Positions 1 to 5,054 of a stretch of 5,054 nucleotides of DNA are shown here, piece after piece (the first letter of the stretch is position 1; each line of letters begins with the position of its first letter). A program made the position numbers and the translations under genes. The notes below the pieces were generated by a model. It searched no databases, was not told the DNA's origin, and saw only the letters and a list, made by a program, of their open reading frames with translations. Origin of the DNA: Chloroflexota bacterium (GTDB lineage Bacteria > Chloroflexota > UBA6077 > CF-72); contig JAFAPL010000688.1 of assembly GCA_019247135.1 (NCBI GenBank), forward strand, positions 1 to 5,054, in the 5' to 3' direction.

Positions 1-577
1 GCGCACCGATGCCGACCGGCTCCTGTGCCTGCAGCACGCGTAGCACGGCGCGCACCCGATCGACGGAAATCCCCAACTCATACGCGACTTCGTCGACCTT
101 GACCGACAGGTAGCCTTTTTCGTCGAGGCTGCCGACCAGGTATTCGGCGAGCGGCATGTCTTCGTCTGGCAGAGCGGCGCCCATGTCCATGAGCAGCTTT
201 TCGCCGAGCGTCTGCTCAGACGCCACGCGCGTGAGTGGATCGAATTCCTCGTCGTCGGGCGCGCGATTGCGCGAGTCGGCCGAGTCGTCGTAGGGGTAGG
301 TGCGACCGTCCGGGCCGTACGTGCCGTTGCCCAGCTTCTGGCGCTGGATGCAGCGCGGGCAGATCGAACCCTGGAGCTCGCTGCCGCAGACGCGGCAGGT
401 CGGGACGTCGACGAGCTCGAGGGCCGGATTTTCGGACAGCTCGGTCGAGATGGCTTGCTGAAGCTCCTGAGACGAGAGCTCGAGAATGTAGTTCGCGGCG
501 ACCAGGCGCGGCGAAACCTTGAGGGTTTGGCTCGGGGTGAACTCTTGTCCGAGATCGAGCTCCAGCTCCATCGTCAT
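1..577 (-). CDS. rpoN: RNA polymerase sigma-54 factor RpoN, N-terminal part (truncated by window edge)
   Basis: Sigma-54 directs core RNA polymerase to -24/-12 promoters, where open-complex formation needs an AAA+ activator. The first 192 codons are visible; the family is usually about 430-500 residues, so the core of the DNA-binding region lies beyond the left edge. Residues about 16-55 match Region I, the activator-responsive part, with the ELSSQELQQAI and LSENPALEL pattern. Residues about 56-120 are the acidic, variable Region II and contain four cysteines (C61, C64, C73, C76). Residues about 122-192 begin the core-binding domain, with LDEKGYL at 151-157 and EPVGIGA at 186-192, both sigma-54 signatures. 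ATG at 577 is chosen because no ATG, GTG or TTG lies in frame between it and the upstream AGGAGG; a second ATG two codons later is an alternative. The gene lies downstream of a sigma-54 activator on the same strand. Identification is from family motifs; the end of the gene is unseen. Confidence 0.95.
   Translation of the reverse strand, partial: MTMELELDLGQEFTPSQTLKVSPRLVAANYILELSSQELQQAISTELSENPALELVDVPTCRVCGSELQGSICPRCIQRQKLGNGTYGPDGRTYPYDDSADSRNRAPDDEEFDPLTRVASEQTLGEKLLMDMGAALPDEDMPLAEYLVGSLDEKGYLSVKVDEVAYELGISVDRVRAVLRVLQAQEPVGIGA
350..397 (-). other. Zinc-ribbon-like CX2CX8CX2C insert in sigma-54 Region II
   Basis: Codons 61-76 of rpoN encode CRVCG, an eight-residue knuckle spacing, then CPRC. 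The four cysteines have the spacing of a small zinc-binding ribbon. The classic proteobacterial RpoN has an acidic, low-complexity Region II without such a motif. The motif is seen directly; metal binding is inferred. Confidence 0.7.
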
Positions 578-592
578 TGTTTCGCTGAATTG

Positions 593-598
593 CCTCCT
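593..598 (-). promoter_or_regulatory. Shine-Dalgarno sequence of rpoN, unusually distant
   Basis: The minus strand reads AGGAGG here, a full Shine-Dalgarno core, but it ends 15 nt before the ATG at 577, compared with the usual 5-9 nt. There is no in-frame start codon between them, so it still decides the start by exclusion. It may be a real long-spaced site. Confidence 0.5.
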
Positions 599-638
599 GA
601 TCGCGGCCCCGATCGGCGATCGTCCGCGACCAGAGCCG

Positions 639-660
639 TAAAGCTAGTTTTAAATGTTCT
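639..660 (-). promoter_or_regulatory. AT-rich patch in the rpoN leader, possible promoter
   Basis: A short AT-rich stretch stands out in the otherwise very GC-rich gap, about 60-80 bp upstream of the rpoN start. On the minus strand it contains TTTAAAAC followed by TAGCTT, which keeps the T1, A2 and T6 positions of a -10 hexamer. I see no good -35 hexamer at 16-18 bp. It could be an rpoN promoter or simply a melting-prone leader. No -24/-12 sigma-54 promoter was found in the gap. Confidence 0.3.
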
Positions 661-704
661 GAGGGGCGGCAGCACGTACGCGGGGGGTCGCCGCGGGAAG
701 GAGC

Positions 705-719
705 GCGTGCGTAGCACGC
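705..719 (-). other. Small perfect inverted repeat (6-bp stem, 3-nt loop)
   Basis: GCGTGC and GCACGC are separated by GTA. It lies 12 bp from the larger hairpin at 732-755, in the gap between the small membrane-protein gene and rpoN. It could add to termination or folding of the intercistronic RNA. In GC-rich DNA such a repeat may also be chance. Confidence 0.3.
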
Positions 720-731
720 AGCGACTGGCGG

Positions 732-755
732 CGGGGGGCCCGCAGGGCTCCCCCG
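732..755 (-). terminator. Strong GC hairpin downstream of the 113-residue gene, candidate terminator or RNA-stabilising stem
   Basis: CGGGGG-GCCC pairs with GGGC-T-CCCCCG around a GCA loop: ten base pairs with one bulged T. It starts 10 nt past the TGA of the minus-strand gene ending at 766. There is no following T-run, so it is not a classic intrinsic terminator. It could be a tail-less terminator, a block to 3' exonucleases, or a partial terminator that lowers read-through into rpoN. Confidence 0.45.
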
Positions 756-765
756 ACCCAAAGCA

Positions 766-1107
766 TCAGAGCTTCTTAATGTTTTTCTCGATACGGCGGA
801 AAGCCTGGTCGACGATGTCTTCGAGCTCGGACAGCCCCGAGAGGAGAGCTGGCTTCAACTCGGGCAGGATCCTCTCGATCAGAAAATCACGCCCAGCCTC
901 GACGTTGTCCGAACCGGCCCAGCTTTTTGCCAGGTGAGCCATGCGACTGGCCGGCTGCTCCTGTTCTTCGCGCGAGCGGCGAAGCAGATACGCGACTACA
1001 CCCGCCGCAATGGCGGTTGCCAGGATCGTGCCCGCGGCACGCCCGCCGCGGTCTTCCCACGGCCGTGTGCCGCCGTACGCATCCGCGGAGCGGCCTTCAT
1101 CAACCAT
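766..1107 (-). CDS. Small single-pass membrane protein of unknown function
   Basis: 113 residues; I do not recognise the family. Residues 1-22 are a charged, glycine-containing head. Residues about 24-42 form one hydrophobic helix rich in Ala, Val, Ile and Leu (AAGTILATAIAAGVVAYLL), followed by RRSR, which weakly favours a cytoplasmic C-terminus by the positive-inside rule. Residues about 73-113 look like an amphipathic or coiled helical tail ending in lysines. There is no signal-peptidase site or catalytic motif. The overall plan resembles YtxH-like or other small envelope proteins, but no specific homology can be claimed. A good Shine-Dalgarno supports the ATG at 1107. It starts 32 bp after the sigma-54 activator and precedes rpoN, so it is probably cotranscribed with the activator. 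Coding is supported by the ribosome-binding site, the position and the sensible composition. Confidence 0.8.
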   Translation of the reverse strand: MVDEGRSADAYGGTRPWEDRGGRAAGTILATAIAAGVVAYLLRRSREEQEQPASRMAHLAKSWAGSDNVEAGRDFLIERILPELKPALLSGLSELEDIVDQAFRRIEKNIKKL

Positions 1108-1112
1108 GTTTT

Positions 1113-1120
1113 CCTCTCCC
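1113..1120 (-). promoter_or_regulatory. Shine-Dalgarno of the 113-residue membrane protein
   Basis: The minus strand reads GGGAGAGG, ending 5 nt before the ATG at 1107. This is a purine-rich site with good spacing. It supports both the start choice and the reality of this small unrecognised gene. Confidence 0.7.
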
Positions 1121-1127
1121 TTTCCGC

Positions 1128-1137
1128 CTCTGCAGAG
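1128..1137. repeat. 10-bp perfect palindrome between activator and membrane-protein genes
   Basis: CTCTGCAGAG is self-complementary and lies in the 32-bp gap, just after the TGA of the response regulator. It is too short and too loop-poor to be a convincing terminator. It may be chance or a minor protein-binding site. Confidence 0.25.
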
Positions 1138-1139
1138 CC

Positions 1140-2564
1140 TCAGGCGCGACCGTCCAGGCCGTGCTCCGCAAGCTTCTTTTCGAGTGTAGCAACATCTATG
1201 CCAAGTAGCTTCGCGGCGGCGTGGTGGTTCGAGTCGGACCGTAGCAGCGCACGCTGGATGTACCGCATCTCAGTGGCTGCCAGGAGCTCCGCCAGGGTGG
1301 TCCCGTCGGTCAGACGCTGGTTCAGATCGATGATCGCGATCTCCCGATCCACCTCCATCGCGAGGTGATCAGCCGTGATCACGCCACCACGCGCGAGCAC
1401 GACTGCGCGCTCCACGGTGTGCTCGAGCTCACGCACGTTGCCCGGCCAGTCGTACTGGACGAGCCGTTGCAGGGCTTCCTCGCTCATCCGCGCGGGTGCG
1501 CTCGAATCGCTGAATCGGTGTTTTTGAAGGAAGTGCTCGACCAGCAGAGGAACGTCGTCTTTGCGTTCGCGCAGCGGCGGCACGTGGATGGTGATGACCG
1601 CCAGACGGTGGTAGAGGTCCTCGCGGAAGCGTCCCGCGTCGACCTCGGCGCGCAGATCCTTGTTGGTCGCGGCGATCACGCGCACGTCGACTTTGATGGA
1701 CTGGCTCGATCCGACACGCTCGAACTCTCGTTCCTGCAGGACGCGCAACAGCTTTGCCTGGAGCGGCAGGCCCATGTCGCCGATCTCGTCGAGGAAGATG
1801 GTGCCCTTGTGCGCCATCTCGAAGCGGCCGATGCGCTGGCGATCGGCACCGGTGAACGAGCCCTTCTCGTGGCCGAAGAGCTCGCTTTCCATGAGCGTCG
1901 CGGGCAGGGCCGTCAAATTGACCTTGACGAGCGGCCCCTTGGAGTGGCTCGAGTACTCGTGCAGCATCTCGGCGATCGACTCTTTGCCCGCGCCGGTCTC
2001 GCCGATGATCAGGACGTTGGCTTCGGACGCCGCGACCTGACCGATCATCTTGTAGACGTCCTGCATCTGCGGCGTGTTGCCGACGATGCGTTCGGACAAA
2101 GCCTTGGTTTCCTGCTTGCTGCGGACCAGCTCCTGGGCCAGTTGCTGACGCTCGAAGTAGCGGTGGATCGTGAACAGGACGCGGTCGACGTCGAAGGGCT
2201 TGGTGATGTAGTCGTAGGCGCCCAGGTGCATCGCCTCGATGGTCGTGCTCGAGGTGCCGTACGCGGTCATCAAAATGACGTTGCCGACGCTGATCTCCTG
2301 AGCAGAGAGACGCTTCAGGATCTGGATGCCGTCCTGATCCGGCATACGGAGGTCGATGAGCAGCAGGTCGGGCTCTTCGACGGGAACGATGCGCAGGACC
2401 TCGCTACCGCTCTTGGCTTCCAGGGTGTCGTAGCCCTCGCCTTTGAGCAGCTCGATGAGCATGCTCCGCGTAGCAGCATCGTCATCCGCGATCAGAATGC
2501 GCTTGGCAGGCGCTGCGCGTTTGGATGCTGTCTCGCGGTGTGTCCGTTCCATCGGCGCGACCAT
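1140..2564 (-). CDS. NtrC-family sigma-54-dependent response regulator
   Basis: 474 residues with the three-domain plan of NtrC/AtoC/ZraR-type activators. The receiver domain (about 21-138) has the acidic cluster D27-D29, phospho-acceptor D71, T100 and K122. The AAA+ sigma-54 interaction domain (about 160-400) has Walker A GETGAGKE (188-195), the sigma-54 contact loop GSFTGA (235-240, usual form GAFTGA), Walker B GTIFLDE (254-260), sensor I AATNKD, the arginine-finger segment FREDLYHRL (313-321) and sensor II WPGNVREL (373-380). A Fis-type helix-turn-helix (about 430-472) includes AAAKLLGID. It should bind an enhancer, hydrolyse ATP and remodel sigma-54 closed complexes after phosphorylation by a kinase not seen here. 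An in-frame TAG lies three codons upstream, so translation starts at M1 or M5; M1 is kept. The target genes cannot be deduced. Colocation with rpoN suggests a shared regulatory role. Confidence 0.96.
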   Translation of the reverse strand: MVAPMERTHRETASKRAAPAKRILIADDDAATRSMLIELLKGEGYDTLEAKSGSEVLRIVPVEEPDLLLIDLRMPDQDGIQILKRLSAQEISVGNVILMTAYGTSSTTIEAMHLGAYDYITKPFDVDRVLFTIHRYFERQQLAQELVRSKQETKALSERIVGNTPQMQDVYKMIGQVAASEANVLIIGETGAGKESIAEMLHEYSSHSKGPLVKVNLTALPATLMESELFGHEKGSFTGADRQRIGRFEMAHKGTIFLDEIGDMGLPLQAKLLRVLQEREFERVGSSQSIKVDVRVIAATNKDLRAEVDAGRFREDLYHRLAVITIHVPPLRERKDDVPLLVEHFLQKHRFSDSSAPARMSEEALQRLVQYDWPGNVRELEHTVERAVVLARGGVITADHLAMEVDREIAIIDLNQRLTDGTTLAELLAATEMRYIQRALLRSDSNHHAAAKLLGIDVATLEKKLAEHGLDGRA

Positions 2565-2581
2565 AACTGCCTAGTCCCGTG

Positions 2582-2589
2582 CCTCCTCC
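2582..2589 (-). promoter_or_regulatory. Shine-Dalgarno-like GGAGGAGG upstream of the response regulator, distant
   Basis: The minus strand reads GGAGGAGG, an excellent anti-16S match, but it ends 17 nt before the ATG at 2564. An in-frame TAG lies between, at 2571-2573, which excludes a closer start in this frame. A weak AGG closer to the ATG could act instead. It shows the same long spacing as the rpoN site. Confidence 0.4.
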
Positions 2590-2631
2590 AGACAAGCGCA
2601 CCGTCCGGTTGCCCGTGCCACCCCAGTTCGC

Positions 2632-2648
2632 GGTGCTCGGACGGCACC
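2632..2648 (+). other. Inverted repeat GGTGC / GCACC in the rarA leader
   Basis: A 5-bp stem with a 7-nt loop. Its 3' arm shares ACC (2646-2648) with the left arm of the repeat at 2646-2668, so the two stems cannot form together in one RNA. It is short and may be chance in GC-rich DNA. Confidence 0.25.
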
Positions 2649-2668
2649 CCCAGTATGCCATAGGGGGT
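2646..2668 (+). promoter_or_regulatory. Inverted repeat covering the rarA ribosome-binding site
   Basis: ACCCCC (2646-2651) and GGGGGT (2663-2668) are perfect inverted copies separated by 11 nt that themselves contain TAT-GCC-ATA. The GGGGG arm is the best Shine-Dalgarno candidate for rarA (AGGGGG, ending 12 nt before the ATG). The element could be a protein operator in DNA or a stem that hides the ribosome-binding site in mRNA. Confidence 0.45.
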
Positions 2669-2679
2669 ACTCTCCGGGC

Positions 2680-4005
2680 ATGACAGCGCAGCGTGCGCTC
2701 TTTCCCGACGTTAGCCTCAGCGACGACCGGGTGCCTCTTGCCGCACGCATGCGCCCGCGCACATTAGACGAGATTCTCGGGCAGGCGCATCTGCTGGCTG
2801 AGGGACGCACGCTGCGGCGTGCCCTGGAAGCCGATCGCGTGCCGAGCATGGTCCTGTGGGGGCCGCCTGGCTCGGGCAAGACGACCCTCGGGCAGGTCAT
2901 CGCGCGCTTGACCGATGCATATTTCGTCGCGCTTTCCGCGGTGACCGCGGGCGTGGCCGACCTGCGCAAGGTGGTCGACCAGGCAAGAGCGCGCCCTCAC
3001 CAGCGCACCATCCTGTTCATCGACGAAATCCACCGGTTCAATCGCGCACAACAGGACGCCGTACTGCCGCACGTCGAAAACGGCACCGTCACGATGATCG
3101 GCGCCACGACGGAGAACCCGTCGTTCGAGGTGAACTCCGCACTGCTCTCCCGCGTCCGCGTCTTTCGGCTGAACGCATTGACTGACGAAGACATCGAGCT
3201 GATCGTGCGGCGCGCGCTGGACGATCCGGAGCGCGGGCTTGGCGGACGCGGGCTATCGTTGGACGACGATGCCCTCAAGCATCTTGTCGAACGCTCGAAC
3301 GGCGATGCGCGGATCGCGTTGAACGCGCTCGAACTTGGCGCCGACGCCGCGGTGGAGGGGCATATAGACCTGGCGGTGGTGGAGGAGGCAGTCCAGCAGC
3401 GCGCGCTGCTGTACGACAAGGCCGGGGATGCCCACTACGACACGATCTCCGCGTTCATCAAGTCCGTGCGCGGCTCAGATGCTGACGCAGCCGTGTACTG
3501 GCTCGCCCGCATGCTCGAATCCGGCGAAGACCTCATGTTCATCGCCCGTCGACTGGTGATTCTGGCAGGCGAGGACGTCGGCCTGGCCGACCCGCGGGCG
3601 CTGCCGATCGCGGTCGCCGCACAGCAGGCGGCGCACTTCATCGGCATGCCCGAGGCGATGTTTCCGCTGACGGAAGCGACGCTGTATCTGGCGACCGCGC
3701 CGAAGTCGAACTCGGTCGGACGAGCCTACAGCGCGGCCATGGACGCTGTCCGCGAAACGCGCAACGAGCCCGTGCCGCTGCATCTCAGGAATGCCGTCAC
3801 AGGTTTGATGCGGGGTATGGGATACGGGCGCGATTACCGCTACAGCCACGACTATTCGGCGGACGACCCGCAGCGCTGGTCGCAGACGTACCTGCCGCCG
3901 AACGTCGCTCAACGGCAGTTCTACATGCCGGGCGACCAGGGCTTCGAAGCAGTTGAGATTGCTGAACGCCTGAAGCGCATTGCTGCACTGCGTGGCAATG
4001 ACTGA
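2680..4005 (+). CDS. rarA: Replication-associated recombination protein A (RarA/MgsA), AAA+ ATPase
   Basis: 441 residues, full length for the family (about 420-450). RarA (E. coli MgsA/YcaJ; eukaryotic Mgs1/WRNIP1) is a clamp-loader-like ATPase that acts at stalled forks and single-strand gaps with SSB and DNA polymerase. In order: an N-terminal tail with QRALF (4-8); PLAARMRPRTLDEILGQ (19-35), the family signature; Walker A GPPGSGKTT (61-69); Walker B ILFIDEIHRF (111-120); sensor I GATTENPSF (141-149); arginine-finger segment LLSRVRVF (155-162); sensor II GDARIALN (208-215); and a C-terminal helical oligomerisation domain (about 250-435) with GEDVGLADPRAL and the KSNS(V)GRAY segment. The ATG at 2680 fits homologues and has no in-frame ATG or GTG close upstream. 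One rare TTA codon occurs (2764-2766). The TGA overlaps the start of the next gene by 8 bp, indicating coupled translation. It is divergent from the activator gene. Confidence 0.97.
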   Translation: MTAQRALFPDVSLSDDRVPLAARMRPRTLDEILGQAHLLAEGRTLRRALEADRVPSMVLWGPPGSGKTTLGQVIARLTDAYFVALSAVTAGVADLRKVVDQARARPHQRTILFIDEIHRFNRAQQDAVLPHVENGTVTMIGATTENPSFEVNSALLSRVRVFRLNALTDEDIELIVRRALDDPERGLGGRGLSLDDDALKHLVERSNGDARIALNALELGADAAVEGHIDLAVVEEAVQQRALLYDKAGDAHYDTISAFIKSVRGSDADAAVYWLARMLESGEDLMFIARRLVILAGEDVGLADPRALPIAVAAQQAAHFIGMPEAMFPLTEATLYLATAPKSNSVGRAYSAAMDAVRETRNEPVPLHLRNAVTGLMRGMGYGRDYRYSHDYSADDPQRWSQTYLPPNVAQRQFYMPGDQGFEAVEIAERLKRIAALRGND

Positions 4006-5054
4006 CGTGCGCATCGAAGCTGCTGAGATGCAGCAGCTCATCGAGACACTCGGCGCGATCGGTGAGCAGCCTGGTGGCGGCATCATTCGGCACGTCTATA
4101 GCCCCTCGTGGGTGGCCGCCCGTGAGCAGCTCGAGCGCTGGATGAACGAGGCGGGGCTGCAGGTGCGCGAAGACGCGGTCGGCAACCTGTTCGGAAGGAT
4201 CGAAGGTGAGTCGGCGCGCACGGTTCTGACGGGTAGCCATGTCGACACGGTCGTGCTTGGCGGTCGATATGACGGCGCCCTGGGTGTGCTCAGTGCGCTG
4301 GCCGCGCTGCGGGCCTTGCGGCCGCGGGGCAAGCCGAGGCGCTCACTCGAGATGGTCGTGCTGTGCGAAGAAGAAGACAGTCGCTTTCACGCGAACTTCT
4401 GGGGCACGCGCGGCATCCTGGGGCTCATCGACGAATCGGAGCTGCGGCGGCTGGTCGACAGCGACGGCGTAACGATCGCCGAGGCGATGCAATCGGTCGG
4501 TCTCGATCCAGCGCGCTATCGTGAGGCTCGTCGCACCGACCTCGATGCATTCATCGAGCTGCATATCGAACAGGGTCGAATCCTGTACGACGAAGGGCTG
4601 CCACTGGGGATCGTCGATACGATCACAGGTCTCTACCGCTTCAAGACCACGGTCGTGGGCCGAACAGATCATGCGGGGACCACGCCGATGGACCTGCGAC
4701 GCGACGCCCTGCAAGCGGCGGTGACAATGTCGGCCGAGATGACGCGCCTGGTCTCTGCCGAGGGTCGCCCTGCCGTGGTGACCAACGGTTGGTGGAATGT
4801 GCAGCCTGGGGCCTGGAACATCGTGCCCGGCCACGTCGAGTTTTCGGTGGACCTGCGGCATCCACACGAAGACACCAAACAGCGCCTCGCGAGCGCGATT
4901 CGCGGTGCATGCGAACGTATCGCGGCGGAGCGAGGGGTCACGGTCGAATTCGAGCTGGCGAGCGACATCTTGCCATGCGACATGCATGCCGACGTGAAGG
5001 CCGCACTCGTCGGCGCGGCCGACGAGATGGGCGTACGTTGGAAGCCAATGGTCA
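3998..5054 (+). CDS. M20-family metal-dependent amidohydrolase (allantoate amidohydrolase / N-carbamoyl-L-amino-acid hydrolase type), 3' truncated
   Basis: The first 352 codons are visible and the frame is open to the edge; relatives have about 410-420 residues, so roughly 60 are missing, including the last His ligand. Enzymes of this group use a two-metal site to cut ureido groups: allantoate to ureidoglycine plus ammonia and CO2, or N-carbamoyl-L-amino acids to free amino acids. Visible motifs: RHVYSPSW (31-38); TGSHVDTV (78-85) with H81 and D83; GGRYDGALG (88-96) with bridging D92; CEEEDSRF (123-130) with the catalytic and metal glutamates; ELHIEQG (187-193) with H189; GRTDHAGTTPM (221-231); NIVPG (274-278) and DLRH (285-288), where N274 and R287 match substrate-binding positions. 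EEEDSRF has Asp where Gly is common. No strong Shine-Dalgarno precedes the ATG, which sits inside the rarA end, so coupling is likely. Allantoate and carbamoyl-amino-acid substrates cannot be separated here. Confidence 0.93.
   Translation, partial: MTDVRIEAAEMQQLIETLGAIGEQPGGGIIRHVYSPSWVAAREQLERWMNEAGLQVREDAVGNLFGRIEGESARTVLTGSHVDTVVLGGRYDGALGVLSALAALRALRPRGKPRRSLEMVVLCEEEDSRFHANFWGTRGILGLIDESELRRLVDSDGVTIAEAMQSVGLDPARYREARRTDLDAFIELHIEQGRILYDEGLPLGIVDTITGLYRFKTTVVGRTDHAGTTPMDLRRDALQAAVTMSAEMTRLVSAEGRPAVVTNGWWNVQPGAWNIVPGHVEFSVDLRHPHEDTKQRLASAIRGACERIAAERGVTVEFELASDILPCDMHADVKAALVGAADEMGVRWKPMV

Larger units (their letters stand above)
2565..2679. promoter_or_regulatory. Divergent intergenic region between the activator gene and rarA
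   Basis: This 115-bp gap must hold the promoters of both blocks. I see no clear -35/-10 pair on either strand; a CATACT on the minus strand and the matching plus-strand TATGCC are weak -10 candidates. Two overlapping inverted repeats fill the rarA-proximal half. A TGGCACG on the minus strand (2614-2620) matches a sigma-54 -24 element but has no -12 partner. Confidence 0.45.

Noticed and set aside
610..622. Short inverted repeat CGATC-GGC-GATCG in the rpoN leader
   Set aside because: A 5-bp stem is too small to separate from chance in GC-rich DNA.
216..761. Minus-strand open frame of 181 codons overlapping the rpoN start
   Set aside because: Its Arg/Pro/Ala-rich translation shows no domain, and the overlapping frame from 577 clearly encodes sigma-54.
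2605..2620. Possible sigma-54 promoter on the minus strand upstream of the activator gene (TGGCACG)
   Set aside because: The -24 half is perfect, but at the required spacing the -12 half reads ACCG instead of TTGC, so the essential GC is missing.
1365..2663. Long open frame on the plus strand (432 codons) opposite the response-regulator gene
   Set aside because: It is antisense to a gene with intact receiver, AAA+ and helix-turn-helix motifs, its translation has no recognisable domains, and long antisense frames are expected in GC-rich DNA.
2655..2663. Two-codon mini-frame (ATG CCA TAG) just before the rarA ribosome-binding site
   Set aside because: It has no ribosome-binding sequence of its own and such a short frame is expected by chance.
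3475..4086. Minus-strand open frame of 203 codons opposite the end of rarA
   Set aside because: It has no domain or ribosome-binding support and lies opposite conserved RarA coding sequence.
4343..4987. Minus-strand open frame of 214 codons opposite the amidohydrolase
   Set aside because: The plus-strand frame carries the full set of M20 metal and substrate motifs; this one is a shadow.

Overview
The window is GC-rich bacterial chromosomal DNA with no sign of mobile elements, CRISPR arrays, tRNA or rRNA genes. It holds two divergent gene blocks separated by a short intergenic region (2565-2679). Lineage cannot be settled from one window. High GC together with a sigma-54 factor that carries a four-cysteine zinc-ribbon-like insert would fit a Chloroflexota (Thermomicrobia-like) bacterium, but this is an inference and not a demonstrated assignment.

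Left block, minus strand, transcribed right to left: (i) an NtrC-family sigma-54-dependent response regulator (1140-2564), with intact receiver, AAA+ and Fis-type DNA-binding domains; (ii) 32 bp downstream, a 113-residue protein of unknown function with one predicted membrane helix (766-1107); (iii) after a 188-bp gap containing a strong GC hairpin and an AT-rich leader, the 5' part of rpoN, sigma-54 (1-577, running off the left edge). An activator that needs sigma-54 thus lies two genes upstream of sigma-54 itself. No partner histidine kinase is visible, although it could lie beyond rpoN.

Right block, plus strand: rarA (2680-4005), a complete AAA+ ATPase of the RarA/MgsA/WRNIP1 family that acts at stalled replication forks. 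It overlaps by 8 bp the start of an M20-family metal-dependent amidohydrolase (3998 to the right edge) of the allantoate amidohydrolase / N-carbamoyl-L-amino-acid hydrolase type. The overlap implies translational coupling of two functionally unrelated genes.

The two blocks make biochemical sense one gene at a time, and I see no evidence of a wholly new multi-gene system. The points most worth a second look are the zinc-ribbon-like insert in sigma-54, the uncharacterised membrane protein between activator and sigma factor, the inverted repeat covering the rarA ribosome-binding site, the GSFTGA variant loop in the activator, and the rarA-amidohydrolase overlap. No gene-free stretch exceeds 300 bases.
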